A stretch of 64,000 nucleotides of DNA from Ulota crispa (Eukaryota; Streptophyta; Bryopsida; Orthotrichales; Orthotrichaceae). Positions within the stretch are counted from its first letter, which is position 1. Every line of letters begins with the position of its first letter. The translations under genes and the position numbers were made by a program. Positions 23,000 to 35,300 of this stretch are shown here, one piece after another. Location: positions 7,936,817-8,000,816 of the forward strand of contig OY987249.1 in the NCBI GenBank assembly GCA_963920765.1. The letters are read 5' to 3'. The notes beneath the pieces were generated by a model, which ran no database searches, was not told where the DNA came from, and saw only the letters and a program-made list of their open reading frames with translations.

Positions 23000-25900
23000 A
23001 CTTTACGATGGTGTTTATTTTGTAATTTAATCATTTTTATATATTTATTTAGATGTTTTGGAAGACTCATATATTTTGTTTTTGTTTAAATAAAATATAA
23101 TAAGAATTTAAAAATGAATAGGAAAGGTGTGAAAAGAAAAAAGGTTTGGCATCTATGGTGGAATTAGGATAGAGAGGAGCATAGGTTAATGTGTCCCGCC
23201 TCTTTACCTTAGATAGAGTTAAAATTAAGAAAGAGAGATTCTTTAATATGTTAGTAGTTAGTGTATGAGTGCTGATAGGAAGAAAGAAGAAATTCCGAAA
23301 TTTTAATGTAAGAGAACTTTTTGTGTATACATGATTTAAAATTAAAATTTCAAAAAGTTGTTTCTTGTGTAATTTTTTTTTAAAATGAGTTTGCAAATTT
23401 GATTTGAAATTGTGATACAAAAGTTATAAATGTTTGAATTTTGGAGTTAAAAAGTCAAATTATAAAGAAAGTTTGAGACTTTGACAAGCCATAGCTTATG
23501 ATCTATATATTATTTTGCAACAAAATTTGAAATAAATGTTCATCTTAATCTCAGCTTTCCAGAAAGTCTTTAAACTCGAGGCTTGAAGCTTAGAAGAGAA
23601 AATCATAGAAGTATGAAGGATTGGAGGTGGCTATCCTTTTGTTATGAGAAGGCCGAAACTTTGAAAAGCTACAATTTTTTAATAATATAAGAATTTATTT
23701 TTAAAATTTTAGAAGTGATAGTTTGTTGTTATAGCTTTCCAAATTGTTTTCAATCATTCCATTTGAAGTCTTATTGAAGAAGTTAGAAATTTGGGTGCTC
23801 TCTAAAAAATTGAGACCTACACTCTGATTGATTAGAATTTTCGGACAAAGTTTTATTTTGAAGTGAAAATTTTATGAGCTGTAGCCAGTGATATCATCTT
23901 TTCAAATTGATATTATATTTTTATGGGTGATGTATAGATCAAAATTTATAGAGGTTTATAAAGACAATGTTTAGTTTGCAAAGAAGAAAAAGAGTTTCCA
24001 TTTTGAACTTGCATAACTTTTGGATAGTAGCTTAGATTGAGTTGAAATTTGAAAAAAAGTTAGAGAATTAGGAGAGCTTTTCAAATTGCTATTATACTTA
24101 GTATTTGAATCTTTGAGCCATCTGTAGCACTAGATAGAAAGTTGCAGCCTTTCTAGGACTTGTTATTTATGATTTTTCTTATTGTTTTTACTAAAACATG
24201 AAGACTTAAAGATCTGAAGATATGAGGACTTTAAGAAAAATATTTTGGGTTTATTTTTTATGTATGTGTGGGAAGCGGCTTTATTATTCCTAGCCGGTTT
24301 TGGAGGCTTGTTTGTCAATTCATTTTCATTCTGTTTTGTAAACCTTGTTGCGGATAGTTTGGATTAAACCAAACTTAAACCTATTTATTGTTGTCGTGAC
24401 AAAGTGGAATTGATCATCCACATAGTTGAGATTTGCTTTGTTTTCATGATCTGGAGTTTTGGTCAGCGGATTGTAAATTTGAATTTAAAATCCCGTCATA
24501 CGGACGGCGGCTCGTGTCTATTGTTCCAATCTATCTGTTTCGTATTCAGTGGGCTCTTATCCCTACCTTGATTCTTATACCCCTAGAGCCAGCTACAGGA
24601 TAGGTCAACGGAAGACTGAATATTGAAGATTTGAAGAATGAAGATCAAGATCAAAAACGATTTTAGTCAGCAACATATGATTGCAACAAGACACGCTGCG
24701 TGTTCTCAAAGCGCACTTCTATCAATCTGACAACGGTACCTTTTTTAAACATAGAAATGAAATTTTGTATAGATTGTATCTTCAAATCCTATGTTTCAGG
24801 TACTTAAGATAGAAGTCACTAGTTGGCACAATTAAAAATGTAATATTTTGTGTTTATAGATGTGAATGCTCTAAAGTTATTCTCAATATATGTGTGGCAG
24901 CTTTGAAAACAGCTGAATATATGTTAAGTTACGTTTTTTCCTGTGCTTGTTCTTATGTAGCGTCTATATGTTAAATATTGGAGTATTTGATTATAAGCAA
25001 TGAAGTTTCCATGCGAGCAGGACATAGCCTTTTCTGGGAATACGGAGAGAGTGGTACAGAAAAATATACAGTGGAAAGATGGTAGACAGCCATCTGTCAT
25101 TGCAAGATATGAGGGAGGATAAGCCTCAATAACATCTCGGGAACCAAAGCCGGGTTCTTCTCATACTCATTCCCGTTTGACCATGCTAGTCACTGCTTTA
25201 GCGGGATGCTTGGTGTCAACCATGAAAAGAAGACCTTAGGCCAAATCCAATAACCACGTAGGCAATGCACGTACTTCTTTTCAAGCACAAAGCATTGTAC
25301 AAACTTCCAATATGGGAATTCTGAGAGTCAACTCAATCGACTTATAATCTTCAAAAGTAGTAATTGACAATCAAGGAGTATAAGTTGACAGAGATGCATA
25401 CAATGCTGTACATGACAATGTTGTATACCATCTAGCAATCACCGGCATGGCAAATTGACCATCATCTGAAAATATGATTGATCATATTCCTTTGTGCTTA
25501 AAGGTATTTAGAGTTAAAGACTGGGTCCACATTGAGTATACAAATGTTTTATTAATACTCTGTATTATTGGTTTCAGATGGAATTGGAGAAGGATAATCT
25601 TCACTTTCCATTTTTCTTTATAAAAATCTCATTAATTGATCTGTATTGATGACAAAATCATGAAGAATATGACCTATTGTTGTACATGTCATTTGGGTGT
25701 TTGAATAAGATGAGATGAATATGTGTCTTATGAAAAATATAGAATATTTACTACATCAATAAAACCATTGTTTGACATTAAAAAAATTGAATATGATTGT
25801 ACTTACAACAGAGTAGATTCTAATAGAAGACTTTGTGAAGTATGAACTGTATACTGAACTTGTCTAAAATCTTAAGGATGTGAAGCACAGTCATATTAGA

Positions 25901-27112
25901 GATTCCAGTTAGTAGTCACAATCGTGAAAGGGCTCCATATTGAGGTCTGTAAGTGCTATACAAAGTATGGTTATGACTAATGTGTCTGTCTTTGGCTATG
26001 GCTAATGTCTGATTTCAAGTATCTACTGTGAGATTTTGTTTTTTATAAATCATGCAAAAGATAATGTTTACCTTTTACACGGATTGCAGGACTTTAGGAA
26101 GGAGCTCATGTGGGTAACAAGTTCAACAAGAACAGGCTATCACGGAATTTGACCAAACAAGCGATTGTAGGTAGAACGACGTTGACCCTTGCGTACTGTA
26201 GCCGTACAGGAATTGATGTACCGTACAAGAGATACAATTGTCTTTCAATCGAGAGAGGGCAAGGTAACGGATATTTTACCACTGATCAAAATGAACCATA
26301 TGGATGTCCAGAAAAGCAACAAGCATACTAATCTGGAATAAGTCATGACTTGTAGAACAAGTTGAATATGCCCGTTCCACAGCCACGTACTCAACTACGG
26401 AGTCAAGTGAGAATGACACTGTTTAATAAAAGTGACATGCAGATAAATTCATGCTGGAATTTTACACTGTTGTTGTCCTCTGAATATAAGATCCAAATAT
26501 GTTGTGCTTGAAATTAATGTTTGTTAATGTAGAGAATAAAATCAATTAACATTTCCTTGTTTCTTTCAGTAAGCAAGGTAGTCATTATGTTATTAACATA
26601 ATGATTCTATGAATATATAATTTATATGGATCCCCTCATGACATGTACGTTTAGGTTTTAGATTGTGATTTTATTTATGATATATGTTTGTTAAACTGAG
26701 AGAATGTTCTCTTATAGGTACTAGATGGTGATGTGGGCAACTTAGAGTAAAACAGAACATGTAATTAATGTTTCTAAAATAACAAAGTGATATATATATA
26801 TACATTGTAATGTACAACTCTGTAGAGGTGTAATCATGAAAATTAAGAAGAACTAGATGATGAACATGTACTTATGATGGAAGTGATGTATTGCAATGGA
26901 GAATAGGTGGGCCTCATAGTGAAATCTAATTTTTATCTAACTACGGATGTAAATGCGGTTCATTAAAATGCGTTGTTATAACTAGTTTAATTGTATGGGT
27001 AGTATCCGTCTCATACCTGTTTCACATTCTATTCATAACAATAATCAGTTGTGTATTTATTTGACAAAATATTCATTTCATTTTTATTGCATGATCTCAT
27101 TACACTAAACAG
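23000..27112. other. CACTA interior between the two divergent genes, plus 5' part of the plus-strand gene
   Basis: AT-rich, with no long frame before about 24600. From 24600 to 26340 short plus-strand stretches look exon-like, for example 26100-26331, which follows an acceptor-like GGATTGCAG and encodes GNKFNKNRLSRNLTKQAIVG. They may be upstream exons of the plus-strand gene. The divergent starts imply a shared promoter zone near 22.5-24.5 kb. Confidence 0.35.
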
Positions 27113-28342
27113 TTGGAGAGTTATGATGAAGAAGAAGTTCAAGGTTATGACAGCCTTATAGAGACGAACAATCTTGAAGATATGTACATTGACAAAGATT
27201 CCAATGAACGCAAGATGCCCGATGAAGATGAAGACAACGATGACAACAGAGTCAGAGAATCCGCAGTGGACCAATATGTGCAATACTAGGAACTTTGTCA
27301 ACTAAAAGATGTGCAAGCAAGGGTTGAAGTGGAGAGGTGCAGGATTAAGAGACAGTCACAAGCCGCTAGAAGAGTAGAAGGGGCAAGGCGTCTACAAGAG
27401 GGCCTAATTTGGCATGCATTAGACGTGGACAAGTATTTTGGAGAGCCATGTGGTGATGAAGTTTGAGATTGGAAGAATGAACTAGAGCTCCTGTCAAAGA
27501 GACTTGACCCGGCTAGTAGCAATATTAAACATCAACTAATAGCAGCCCTTCAAGAAATAGAGGAAATGATTCAGCAAACATGGAAATACAAATTTCCTAA
27601 GCCATTTGAGTTTGTACAAGCTGCCATTGTCAGGGGTGTAACACTAAGACGTGTAGGTTTGTTTTGAGCAATCCGTCAAAAGCTGCCAAGACCGGCAGAT
27701 ATCAGTGACCGATCGTGGTGCATCATGTGCAGAGACAATTGTGATCTGTCATGCACTCAAAAATCAAAAAACTACAGCAAAGCAAACGCTAGCCGTAATA
27801 ACTATGGCAGAACAAGTCTAATTGGCAAAGTAGGGGTCTGTCATAGACTTCAACATAAATTGGGAAGAGTACCTGATCTTGAGGAGGTACAAATCAAAAT
27901 GTTCAGGGGCAAGGGATACGGAGGCCGATTAAAGAAGAAAGGCACTTCTGACATGGTAATGCATGGCAGATGTAGTGAGTTGACGTTGAATTTGGACTTG
28001 CCGTCAACACTTGCTGAGAAGGAGCAATGACATGCGGATACGTATGTTGCACATGACACTCATTGATCAGAATGCATAGCCGGTACAATGAAATCTTATA
28101 TGGAGGGTACCGGAATACTAACAACCACAACTATGGTATCATCTTATTTTGAAATAATTGGAGATTCAGAACGAATCCTCACTCCATTTGAGAAAATGCT
28201 GTTGAACAAAGTGGTTGCTTTGGAGGCAATGAATAAAACTCTAAACAGTGCAATTGAAGGAAGGACATCTCCAATTCAGGGAACAATTCTCAGTGCAGTC
28301 GAAGGAGAAGGAGTTGAACATGAAGATTATCTTCAAGATTAA
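27113..28342 (+). pseudogene. Second CACTA gene, decayed (TNPA-like accessory transposase candidate)
   Basis: One reading frame runs from 27113 to 28029 with three in-frame stops (27287-27289, 27464-27466, 27665-27667). It encodes an acidic segment (PDEDEDNDDNRVRE), a basic, probably helical segment rich in Arg/Gln/Ala, then CRDNCDLSCTQKSKNYSKAN and RTSLIGKVGVCHRLQHKLGR. That last block resembles the plant transposase family found beside TNP2 in CACTA elements (Transposase_24-like: NR..Y..GS.SF...). A coiled-coil-like C-terminal piece follows at 28088-28342 (FEKMLLNKVVALEAMNKTLN). Accessory proteins of this kind bind subterminal repeats. The family link is moderate; the location inside the element is the stronger argument. 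Confidence 0.6.
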
Positions 28343-30105
28343 GGTATTGTTAATCTAAACCTTCAATATTTGACGACCTTTGAGAACTGAGTATGTGTAG
28401 GAAATACAACGGACATTATCGTATTCACTTATTTTGGCGTCCATGAGGGTGGCTCATGACAAGTGATGAGCTCATGTACTATAATTTAGTTCACAAATGC
28501 ACGGCAACTGGCTATGTTTTTAGGATGCCTTTTTTTTTTTTTTTGCATATTAAATATTTCTTATGTCATTGTAAATCTTTGGTAATGCAAACAAGCAAAT
28601 ATAAAACTCTAATACCAATTTTGTTTTGATATGCAAAGTAATCGTTGGCATGTGAGGACAAAGAAATTCACAACACAAACAAGTATCGGTATGTTGTTTC
28701 AACCTACAGTGAGGTATAAAAGTATGTCGTTTACACTGGTGATGTGACATGTTCATGTAGGCTACTGTAATATTACATTTGTGCTAGTCAGATAGCGGAA
28801 ATGTAATATATCATATGCTTTTGTGACAATAGTGAAGCCTCTCAAAAATGGATGATGTAGCAAATTATATTCATTTCCCAGTCAATGTTGTTTTACAGTA
28901 TAGCGGACACGGTAAATGGTTCAGTACTAACAGGAGATATGTAGTCATAGAGTAGTTGCGGAAAGCAGTAATTCTTCACATTTATGAGTATGTTGTCATG
29001 TTTGTGGAATAACCCTTGCAAGATGAGGGTGAGGATGGCAAAGGAATGCTGGATTGCAGTGAAGATTTATAGTGGACAAACATGACAGGAGACGTTTCAT
29101 ATGAGTTTAATAGTGTCAGTATAGTAGTTGTAAGTTTGAGGCATATGTTATTAATATTTATTGTAATTATTCCCTATGATTAACGCCAACGACGATTTGG
29201 TTTATGTGTGGAGAGTGATAGGTTTCAGAGCGGATATTGTTCGATTTCTATGAATTTCATAATCTACTATGAATTTACTCTGTCTGTGTGGAAGAGTAGC
29301 TATGTATATTTACATGGGAAGTTTGCAACATTCTGTGGAATTTGTAATGGATATGTATAGGTGTTGTCGAGCATTGTTCTATATTTGTACTCATTGAAGG
29401 AGTATATTATAGAATAAAATTTTGTGGATGCTTATAAGCGGGGGCATTGATGAATGGAAACTGTGTCCGGATGTGGATGAAAAGTACATCAACGATTTCA
29501 TAGCAATGACCTAATTCCTTTTGGAGCAATGTTTCTAAATGACATGAGCCATAGATGCGATGGATGGAATAACACACACGTCAATCAATTACTGGAACAT
29601 ACCATAATTATTTTAATGGCTGACAGTAGACTTTCTTAATTTGGTTAAAAGATAGTATTGTGAACAAAGTGATAACAAGTAAATGTGGGCCCACATGTAA
29701 TACACATGAATAAATTATTTATTTTTAGCTTCATACGTGGCAGTATGTGGCAATAGTAACCTGTAATTGGAAAAGTGAGGATGTCACTTTGCTTTTACAA
29801 GCTAGGTAACTCTTATTTTAATTGTTGCGATTCCTCTGATAGAATGCCCAATTTACAAAATTAGTGACAGTCTTCTGTCAAAAAATCAACCAAATCATAG
29901 AGACCTAATTGACTGGGTGCTTGACAGAATCCTGTCAAGTTCTAGTCATTTAGGTCGGTATTACCCTTCTAGTGATGCAATCACAACCACCAAGAGCTTG
30001 TCATGGCTTATTCACGGAGTGACTTGGCCGAGTTGTTCACTAATCCTATTCACTTGAACAAAATTGGTTTGGAATGCCATATTTGAAACCCCCTATTGCA
30101 AGCAA

Positions 30106-30335
30106 GTAAGGTAGGAGGCTCATAAATGGAGCATCTAAGGTCTGAAATTGTATTTTGAGTAGGTGAGACTTCTTGAAGTACTTTTCAATAAATTTTCCTC
30201 AAAAGACAAGAAGAATTGGCATCTAACCCAAGTTGTTTCATATTTTTTGAAACTTTGTGGAATTAGTTGTGAAATTTTGAAGTGAAAAGGCCATAGGGCT
30301 CTAAAATGGAGCACCTCCTCAAATGTACATCACAT
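30106..30335 (+). repeat. Dispersed repeat adjoining the MITE/CACTA nest
   Basis: Inverted match to 15932-16160. It is followed by a hairpin in which CTCCTCAAATGTACAT (about 30313-30328) pairs with a matching inverted block near 30380-30400. Confidence 0.75.
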
Positions 30336-30775
30336 GTACATTGATGAAGGGCTATGAAAAATAACATGTATAATTGAAGTACATTTGAGGAGGTACTCCA
30401 TTTAGAGCCTGCTCCAAATTACAACCTCCTACTTTAGTGTGCAAAGAGATTTTGAGCTCCTTTGGCAAAGATCCTACATTTCTCATTTTCAACTAGTTTT
30501 TGTATATTGGTTATTGCCTATATATTTATATTACAATTAGAAAATTCTCAAAAAATTAGTCGGTTTTTAGCCGGGTTTTAGCCAGTTTTTATAGATTTTA
30601 ATTGGTTTTTTTCCCATTTCATTTGGCTAACTTTCTATTGTTTTTCAGCTCTCCCCGTACATTGCCCGTGATTAGCCTTTAAAATTTAAAATTGGTTTTT
30701 TTTGTTGGTCTTGTGACAAGAACCCATCAATGCAAGCAGGTGAAGAAATTTTGGATAGAGAATGAATAGAATCAA

Positions 30776-31097
30776 GGGAAAATTTTATGGATTTTCCTAA
30801 AGTTTGCCGTATTTACATAAATATCCTTGCATTTTCAGAAATTACAGAAATACCCTTGACCAAGATTTTCAAGCATTTATTTATTGTGCTTGTACTTCCT
30901 TCAGGACCAATGTTGAAGAAGGGAATGTAATGAAACAAAAAGGAAACAACATGTGCACAAAGGAAGAAGAGAAGTGGCATGCACAACAAAACAAACGCCT
31001 AAAAAATTTGATCCAAGGTTATTTGTGTAATTTCTGAAAAAAATAGGGGGATCAATGTAAATACTACAAACTTTAGGGGCATCCATGAAATTTTCCC
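30776..31097. mobile_element. MITE family M, copy 1 (322 bp)
   Basis: The ends GGGAAAATTTTATGGAT and CATGAAATTTTCCC begin inverted repeats of about 80 bp. The sequence is homologous to 49846-50184 and 51985-52324 along its length, with shared cores such as CAATGTTGAAGAAGGGAATG. Confidence 0.85.
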
Positions 31098-32312
31098 TAT
31101 AAATAATGTCATTCTATACTCAAGTAAAACATAAGAAGCCCTATTGAGTCCACCATTGGAAAACGTTCTTCAACTAGTTGAAAGAATATGTTTAGTTCAC
31201 CTTAGCACAACATTCTTGATCAGATTGGCAAAACAACCTTGTTGAAATAAATTTACGTACAAAAACATATAGCATCATAAATACAACAAAGACAATAGTG
31301 GAGGAAATGGTGGAACAATCTATTATTTGGGAAACAAAGAACTTTCACTAGTAGTAGTTGAAAATATCTTTGCAAGCAAGAAGATTCATGCTAAGAATGT
31401 TCTATACCTGCCCCATTAAAAATGTTATCTATGCATAAAGACAATTATACACTACAACCAATATAGGTCAAGTCAATAGAGTATCACAAACTAAACTTAT
31501 CAAACTATTGTATTTTACAAACTAAAACCACACACAACCTCTCATCATGCTAATAAAACAATGTATGCTACATTAACTTGTAATGTACAAGCCTTGCCAC
31601 AAGAATCTAAAACTTACAAAAGAAAAAAATCATTTGCAACTTAGAAAGGTAAAAAGAGGAAGTGAACAAGTTTCTAGTAGTGTCTCATAGCATGTAAACA
31701 TTGTTGAAAAGCTTATGTTGACATTGAAAATTGTTGAGGACCCAAAAACACCACTTGATCAAATGTTCAGCTTGGTGCACATCTTCTTAATCAAACCAAT
31801 GTACCTATTATAAAACACAAAGCACAAAGCAGGTTTATGACAATTACAAACAAAAAAATCAAAAGCTTAACATATTGTATCCAAATAACACATTCTTTTG
31901 TACACTAAAATCCTCTTTCAATCTCCCCAACCAAGAATATCTACCTACCAAGTAAAACCTCAACCTTGCATAACTATTGCAAGCATCTACCTACCAAGTA
32001 ATGCTTCAACCTTTTTTGACTTTTGCATGTAGTGTCTAAATAACACATTCTTTAGTACGTTAAAATCTTCTTTCAATCTCCTACTTCAAATTCCCAATCA
32101 GCAATATCATCCTACCACGTAAAACTTCAACCTTGCATAACTTTTGCAAGCATCTACCTATCAAATAAACATTTCAACTAAATAGCTTTCGCATGGAGTG
32201 TCCAAGTGAAGCATTCTATGGTGCGTTGAAATCCTCTTTTCAATCAAAATCAACTCGAGCAGCAGTAAAAAAAGAATATACCTCGGAGGTAAGGAGGTCA
32301 CGTCAGGTCAGA
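31098..32312. other. Downstream flank of the phospholipase D gene
   Basis: AT-rich and probably 3' flank. A degenerate tandem-like sequence lies at about 31890-32250, where units of ACCTACCAAGTAAAACTTCAA and AACACATTCTTTAGTACGTT-like phrases repeat two or three times. No gene seen. Confidence 0.5.
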
Positions 32313-35300
32313 TCAGGTGGTTAAACTGTCAGGGATGTTGTTTTGGTTGGTGCCGAGAATGTTGCCGCCAACGTCGGGGAAGGTCTCGAAGTCCGGCAGG
32401 GCGGCGATGGTGCCGTTCTGGTTGACATGAATGGGGTAGGGCATGAGGTGCGCCGTCATGTTGGTGATCTCCTCCGCCACGTACTGCTCCCAGTTGATCT
32501 GCGCCAGCCGGTTCACCTCTCGCACACACTCCACGCTCGCCGCGTCCGTGAACACCGGCTCCACCAGCCCCAAATGCTCCGCCCACAGCGACATGCGGTA
32601 CCCGTAGATCTGCTCGCACACATTCTCCGTAAGCAAAAAAACATCTTACTATCCACCAAAACAGTGATGCTTACAAAATTATTTCCTTGAGATAGGAATA
32701 TCATAAACCGTTACCCCTTTAATGGCAGAGTAGACTGTTCCGAAACCAACAATAGCTGGCTCTGTAAAAGATTATGAAAAGATACAATTTTCTTCTTGGA
32801 TTTGATTGGTTCACACTTGTTTTGGAACAATATTCCAAAGGTAGTTGTTTTAGGTGAATCTATGAAACAAGAATGGGTCCAAATGAAGAATCCACATTTA
32901 TATTGTTTAAAAAATTCATTCTCAAGGAATTATTTTTTATTTTTTCCTTATGCTTATTTTTGCACACACTGAGCTCAATTTCTCAAGAAATTCCCCATAT
33001 CTTACAAGCTAAAATGCTTATTTTAACGGTTCATGGTAATTCTACCTTCTTATTCAGTTCAGATTTGGACAAAACCCTACCCCAAATGGAATCACAGCAC
33101 GCTCTTAACCCCTAAAGGCCCATTTTCCCTTCGGGGGACAAATGGAATTTCGGGCATGTACCTATGGCTAAACTACTTTGCATGATTTTCTGAAACTTTT
33201 ATTGAAGGTGAGGAATTCAAAGATCTATGTGGGAATGTAATTTTTTCTTCATTTCAACATTTATTGAAGATGTTAAAAATGAATAACTGAAAAACAAGGG
33301 ACTCCAGGCAGCCCAAAAACTTCTTTAAAAATTGCGTTTTTTTCAAGTAAAAATCTGAAATAGGTCCTTTAGACTTATATAGACATGGGGAGCTTTGAAT
33401 CATTCAATTTTGATAAATGAGATGAAAGTTATGAGAAGTTTTAGTACCACACCTACCCGCAAACTAAAACTTCTCATAATTTTCATCTCATCTATCAGAA
33501 TTGAATGATTCAAAGCTCCCCATGTCTATATAAGTCTAAAGGACCTATTTCAGATTTTTAATTGAAAAAAACGCAATTTTTAAAGAAGTTTTTGGGCTGC
33601 CTGGAGTCCCCTATTTTTCAGTTTTTCATTTTTAATATCTTCAATAAATGTTGAAATGAAGAAAAAATTACATTCCCGCATAGATCTTTGAATTCCTCAC
33701 CTTCAATAAAAGTTTCAGAAAATCACGCAAAGTAGTTTAACCATAGGTACATGCCCAAAATTCCATTTGTCCCCCGAAGGGAAAATGGGCCTTTAGGGGT
33801 TAAACCCTGGACTATTCCCTGAGGTTACGTGATCTTGTAATGCTGCAAATAGCGTAACTTGTTACACTACATTGACACTAGAACTCATACGGAACCCTAA
33901 ACTTCAAATTCTCTGTAAATGTTACCGGTGTTATGTGTTAACTAGAGTACAACACAAGGACACTTGCAGACATTGGATCGGATATTTGTGAGTGATGTGA
34001 GGGATTGCTTCGGAGGATAACATTATGGAATACTAAGCATGAAATATCAATATTAGTGTGTGTACCTTCACAAATCCTAATTTATGATAGAAAGGTATTG
34101 AAACCTGGAGAAGCAAGACCATGTCCACTAAGTCGACGAGTATGCACTTCCCTTTGACGCACTCAAATGAAGACGTTTTGGATACGGAGACTTTGCTTAA
34201 CCTAAATTCTCAGCTACAAAATTTTGTTGGATGTGATAGCATCCTGCACCGTGCTCCAAATATCAAGCCGGCCCGCTCCAACCCCACTAGAAAGCAACTT
34301 GGGGATGGAGGAGCTCCGTGGCCGTTCCATTTGGGAATCTCATGAATAATTTATACTTTTTCAAGTTGTTTAGTACTTATGTTTGGGATTCCTATTAGGA
34401 TTCAAAAAAAATTTGAATACATAGCCTTTACATGAGGTTAAAAGATTCTCTTCTGAACTGCAAATTGGGAATAATTTAGTTTTGTTGACTCTTGCTACAA
34501 CGCAACACAGTTGTTTATATGACAGGGAATGGCCGCAAAGGAAATTTTGATGCAAGGCCCCACTGCCCGGTTTGCCCTCCGCACAAAGGGCAAGGGGCCT
34601 TACATGAAAAATTCTCGAGCAGCCATTCCTTAGCTGGCGTAAAGACCCTGGCCGCAAGATTCTTTTAAATTGCAGTTGGATGAAAATCCTTATGCAAGAA
34701 AGCCTAGAGATGACAACGTTTTGCAAGAAATCCCTTCTTAGTTTTTTGTTATGGGAAAGACACCTGCCCTTTAAAATATTATTGTGTCTACAAGATGCCA
34801 CAACAACGTAAAGGAATTTTGTGGCCAGGTCTTGATGGTAATGACAGGACATGGACCTAGCGAGAATGGTGTGAACTTCGATGGACTCAAGGTGCGGATG
34901 CTTTCTCTTAAAGTTGCAAGACCAAGACAAAGGGAATGAAACAAAAGAATTATGGCATAAGAGCTATATCCCAAAGAGAGGAAGTTCTTAGAAGTACTGT
35001 ACTGTACATTAATGCTTGGATAAGGTCAATGCCTTGGGCAAGAACAAAACGTTGACCATATACATGCATTGATCATAAACAAACGCTCCATTTAACTAAG
35101 CCCAAAGCACAAAAAAGAAAGTGGGACCTTAACACTATCCAAACGTTTTCTTACAAAGGTTGACCTTATCCAAGCATCACTATAACAAGAGAGGTCCAGA
35201 CCTCAAAAGTTTAGACTAGATGTAGATTGTCCAGTTGATAGATGGGATGTGAAGACAGATGTTTTTGTAGGCCATATAGCTTCTGTCCTAGAAAAAGTAT

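Larger units (their letters stand above)
15326..29974. mobile_element. CACTA (En/Spm) DNA transposon, 14,649 bp, with target duplication ATG
   Basis: The left end is CACTAGAAGGGAAAC and the right end is TTACCCTTCTAGTG, an 11-bp terminal inverted repeat CACTAGAAGGG. ATG precedes (15323-15325) and follows (29975-29977), the 3-bp duplication typical of the superfamily. Subterminal motifs TTGACAG/CTGTCAA and TTGTCAA cluster at both ends (about 15390-15435 and 29865-29945), the usual transposase-binding arrangement. Inside are a TNP2-like gene on the minus strand and a second gene on the plus strand, pointing apart. Both genes are damaged, so this copy is unlikely to make active protein, but its ends look intact and could respond to a source elsewhere. 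Confidence 0.95.
15087..30093. mobile_element. 355-bp MITE split by the CACTA insertion
   Basis: The arm at 15087-15325 begins GGGGTTTCAAATATGCC. The arm at 29978-30093 ends GGAATGCCATATTTGAAACC plus CCC. Read inverted, the two arms match over roughly 110 bp (for example CCGTGAACGAGCCATGACAA against CCGTGAATAAGCCATGACAA). TA flanks each outer end (15085-15086, 30094-30095). Without the CACTA element the unit would be about 355 bp, close in size to the MITE at 14070-14393. A shorter hairpin, ATTCACCAGTG / CACTGGTGAAT, lies within the left arm. Confidence 0.8.

Noticed and set aside
32343-32690. Plus-strand open frame of 115 codons.
   Set aside because: Antisense of the last PLD exon; no independent support.
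34370-34930. Minus-strand frame of 186 codons within the PLD last intron.
   Set aside because: Cys/Arg/Ser-rich translation with no recognisable motif; likely antisense of decayed sequence.
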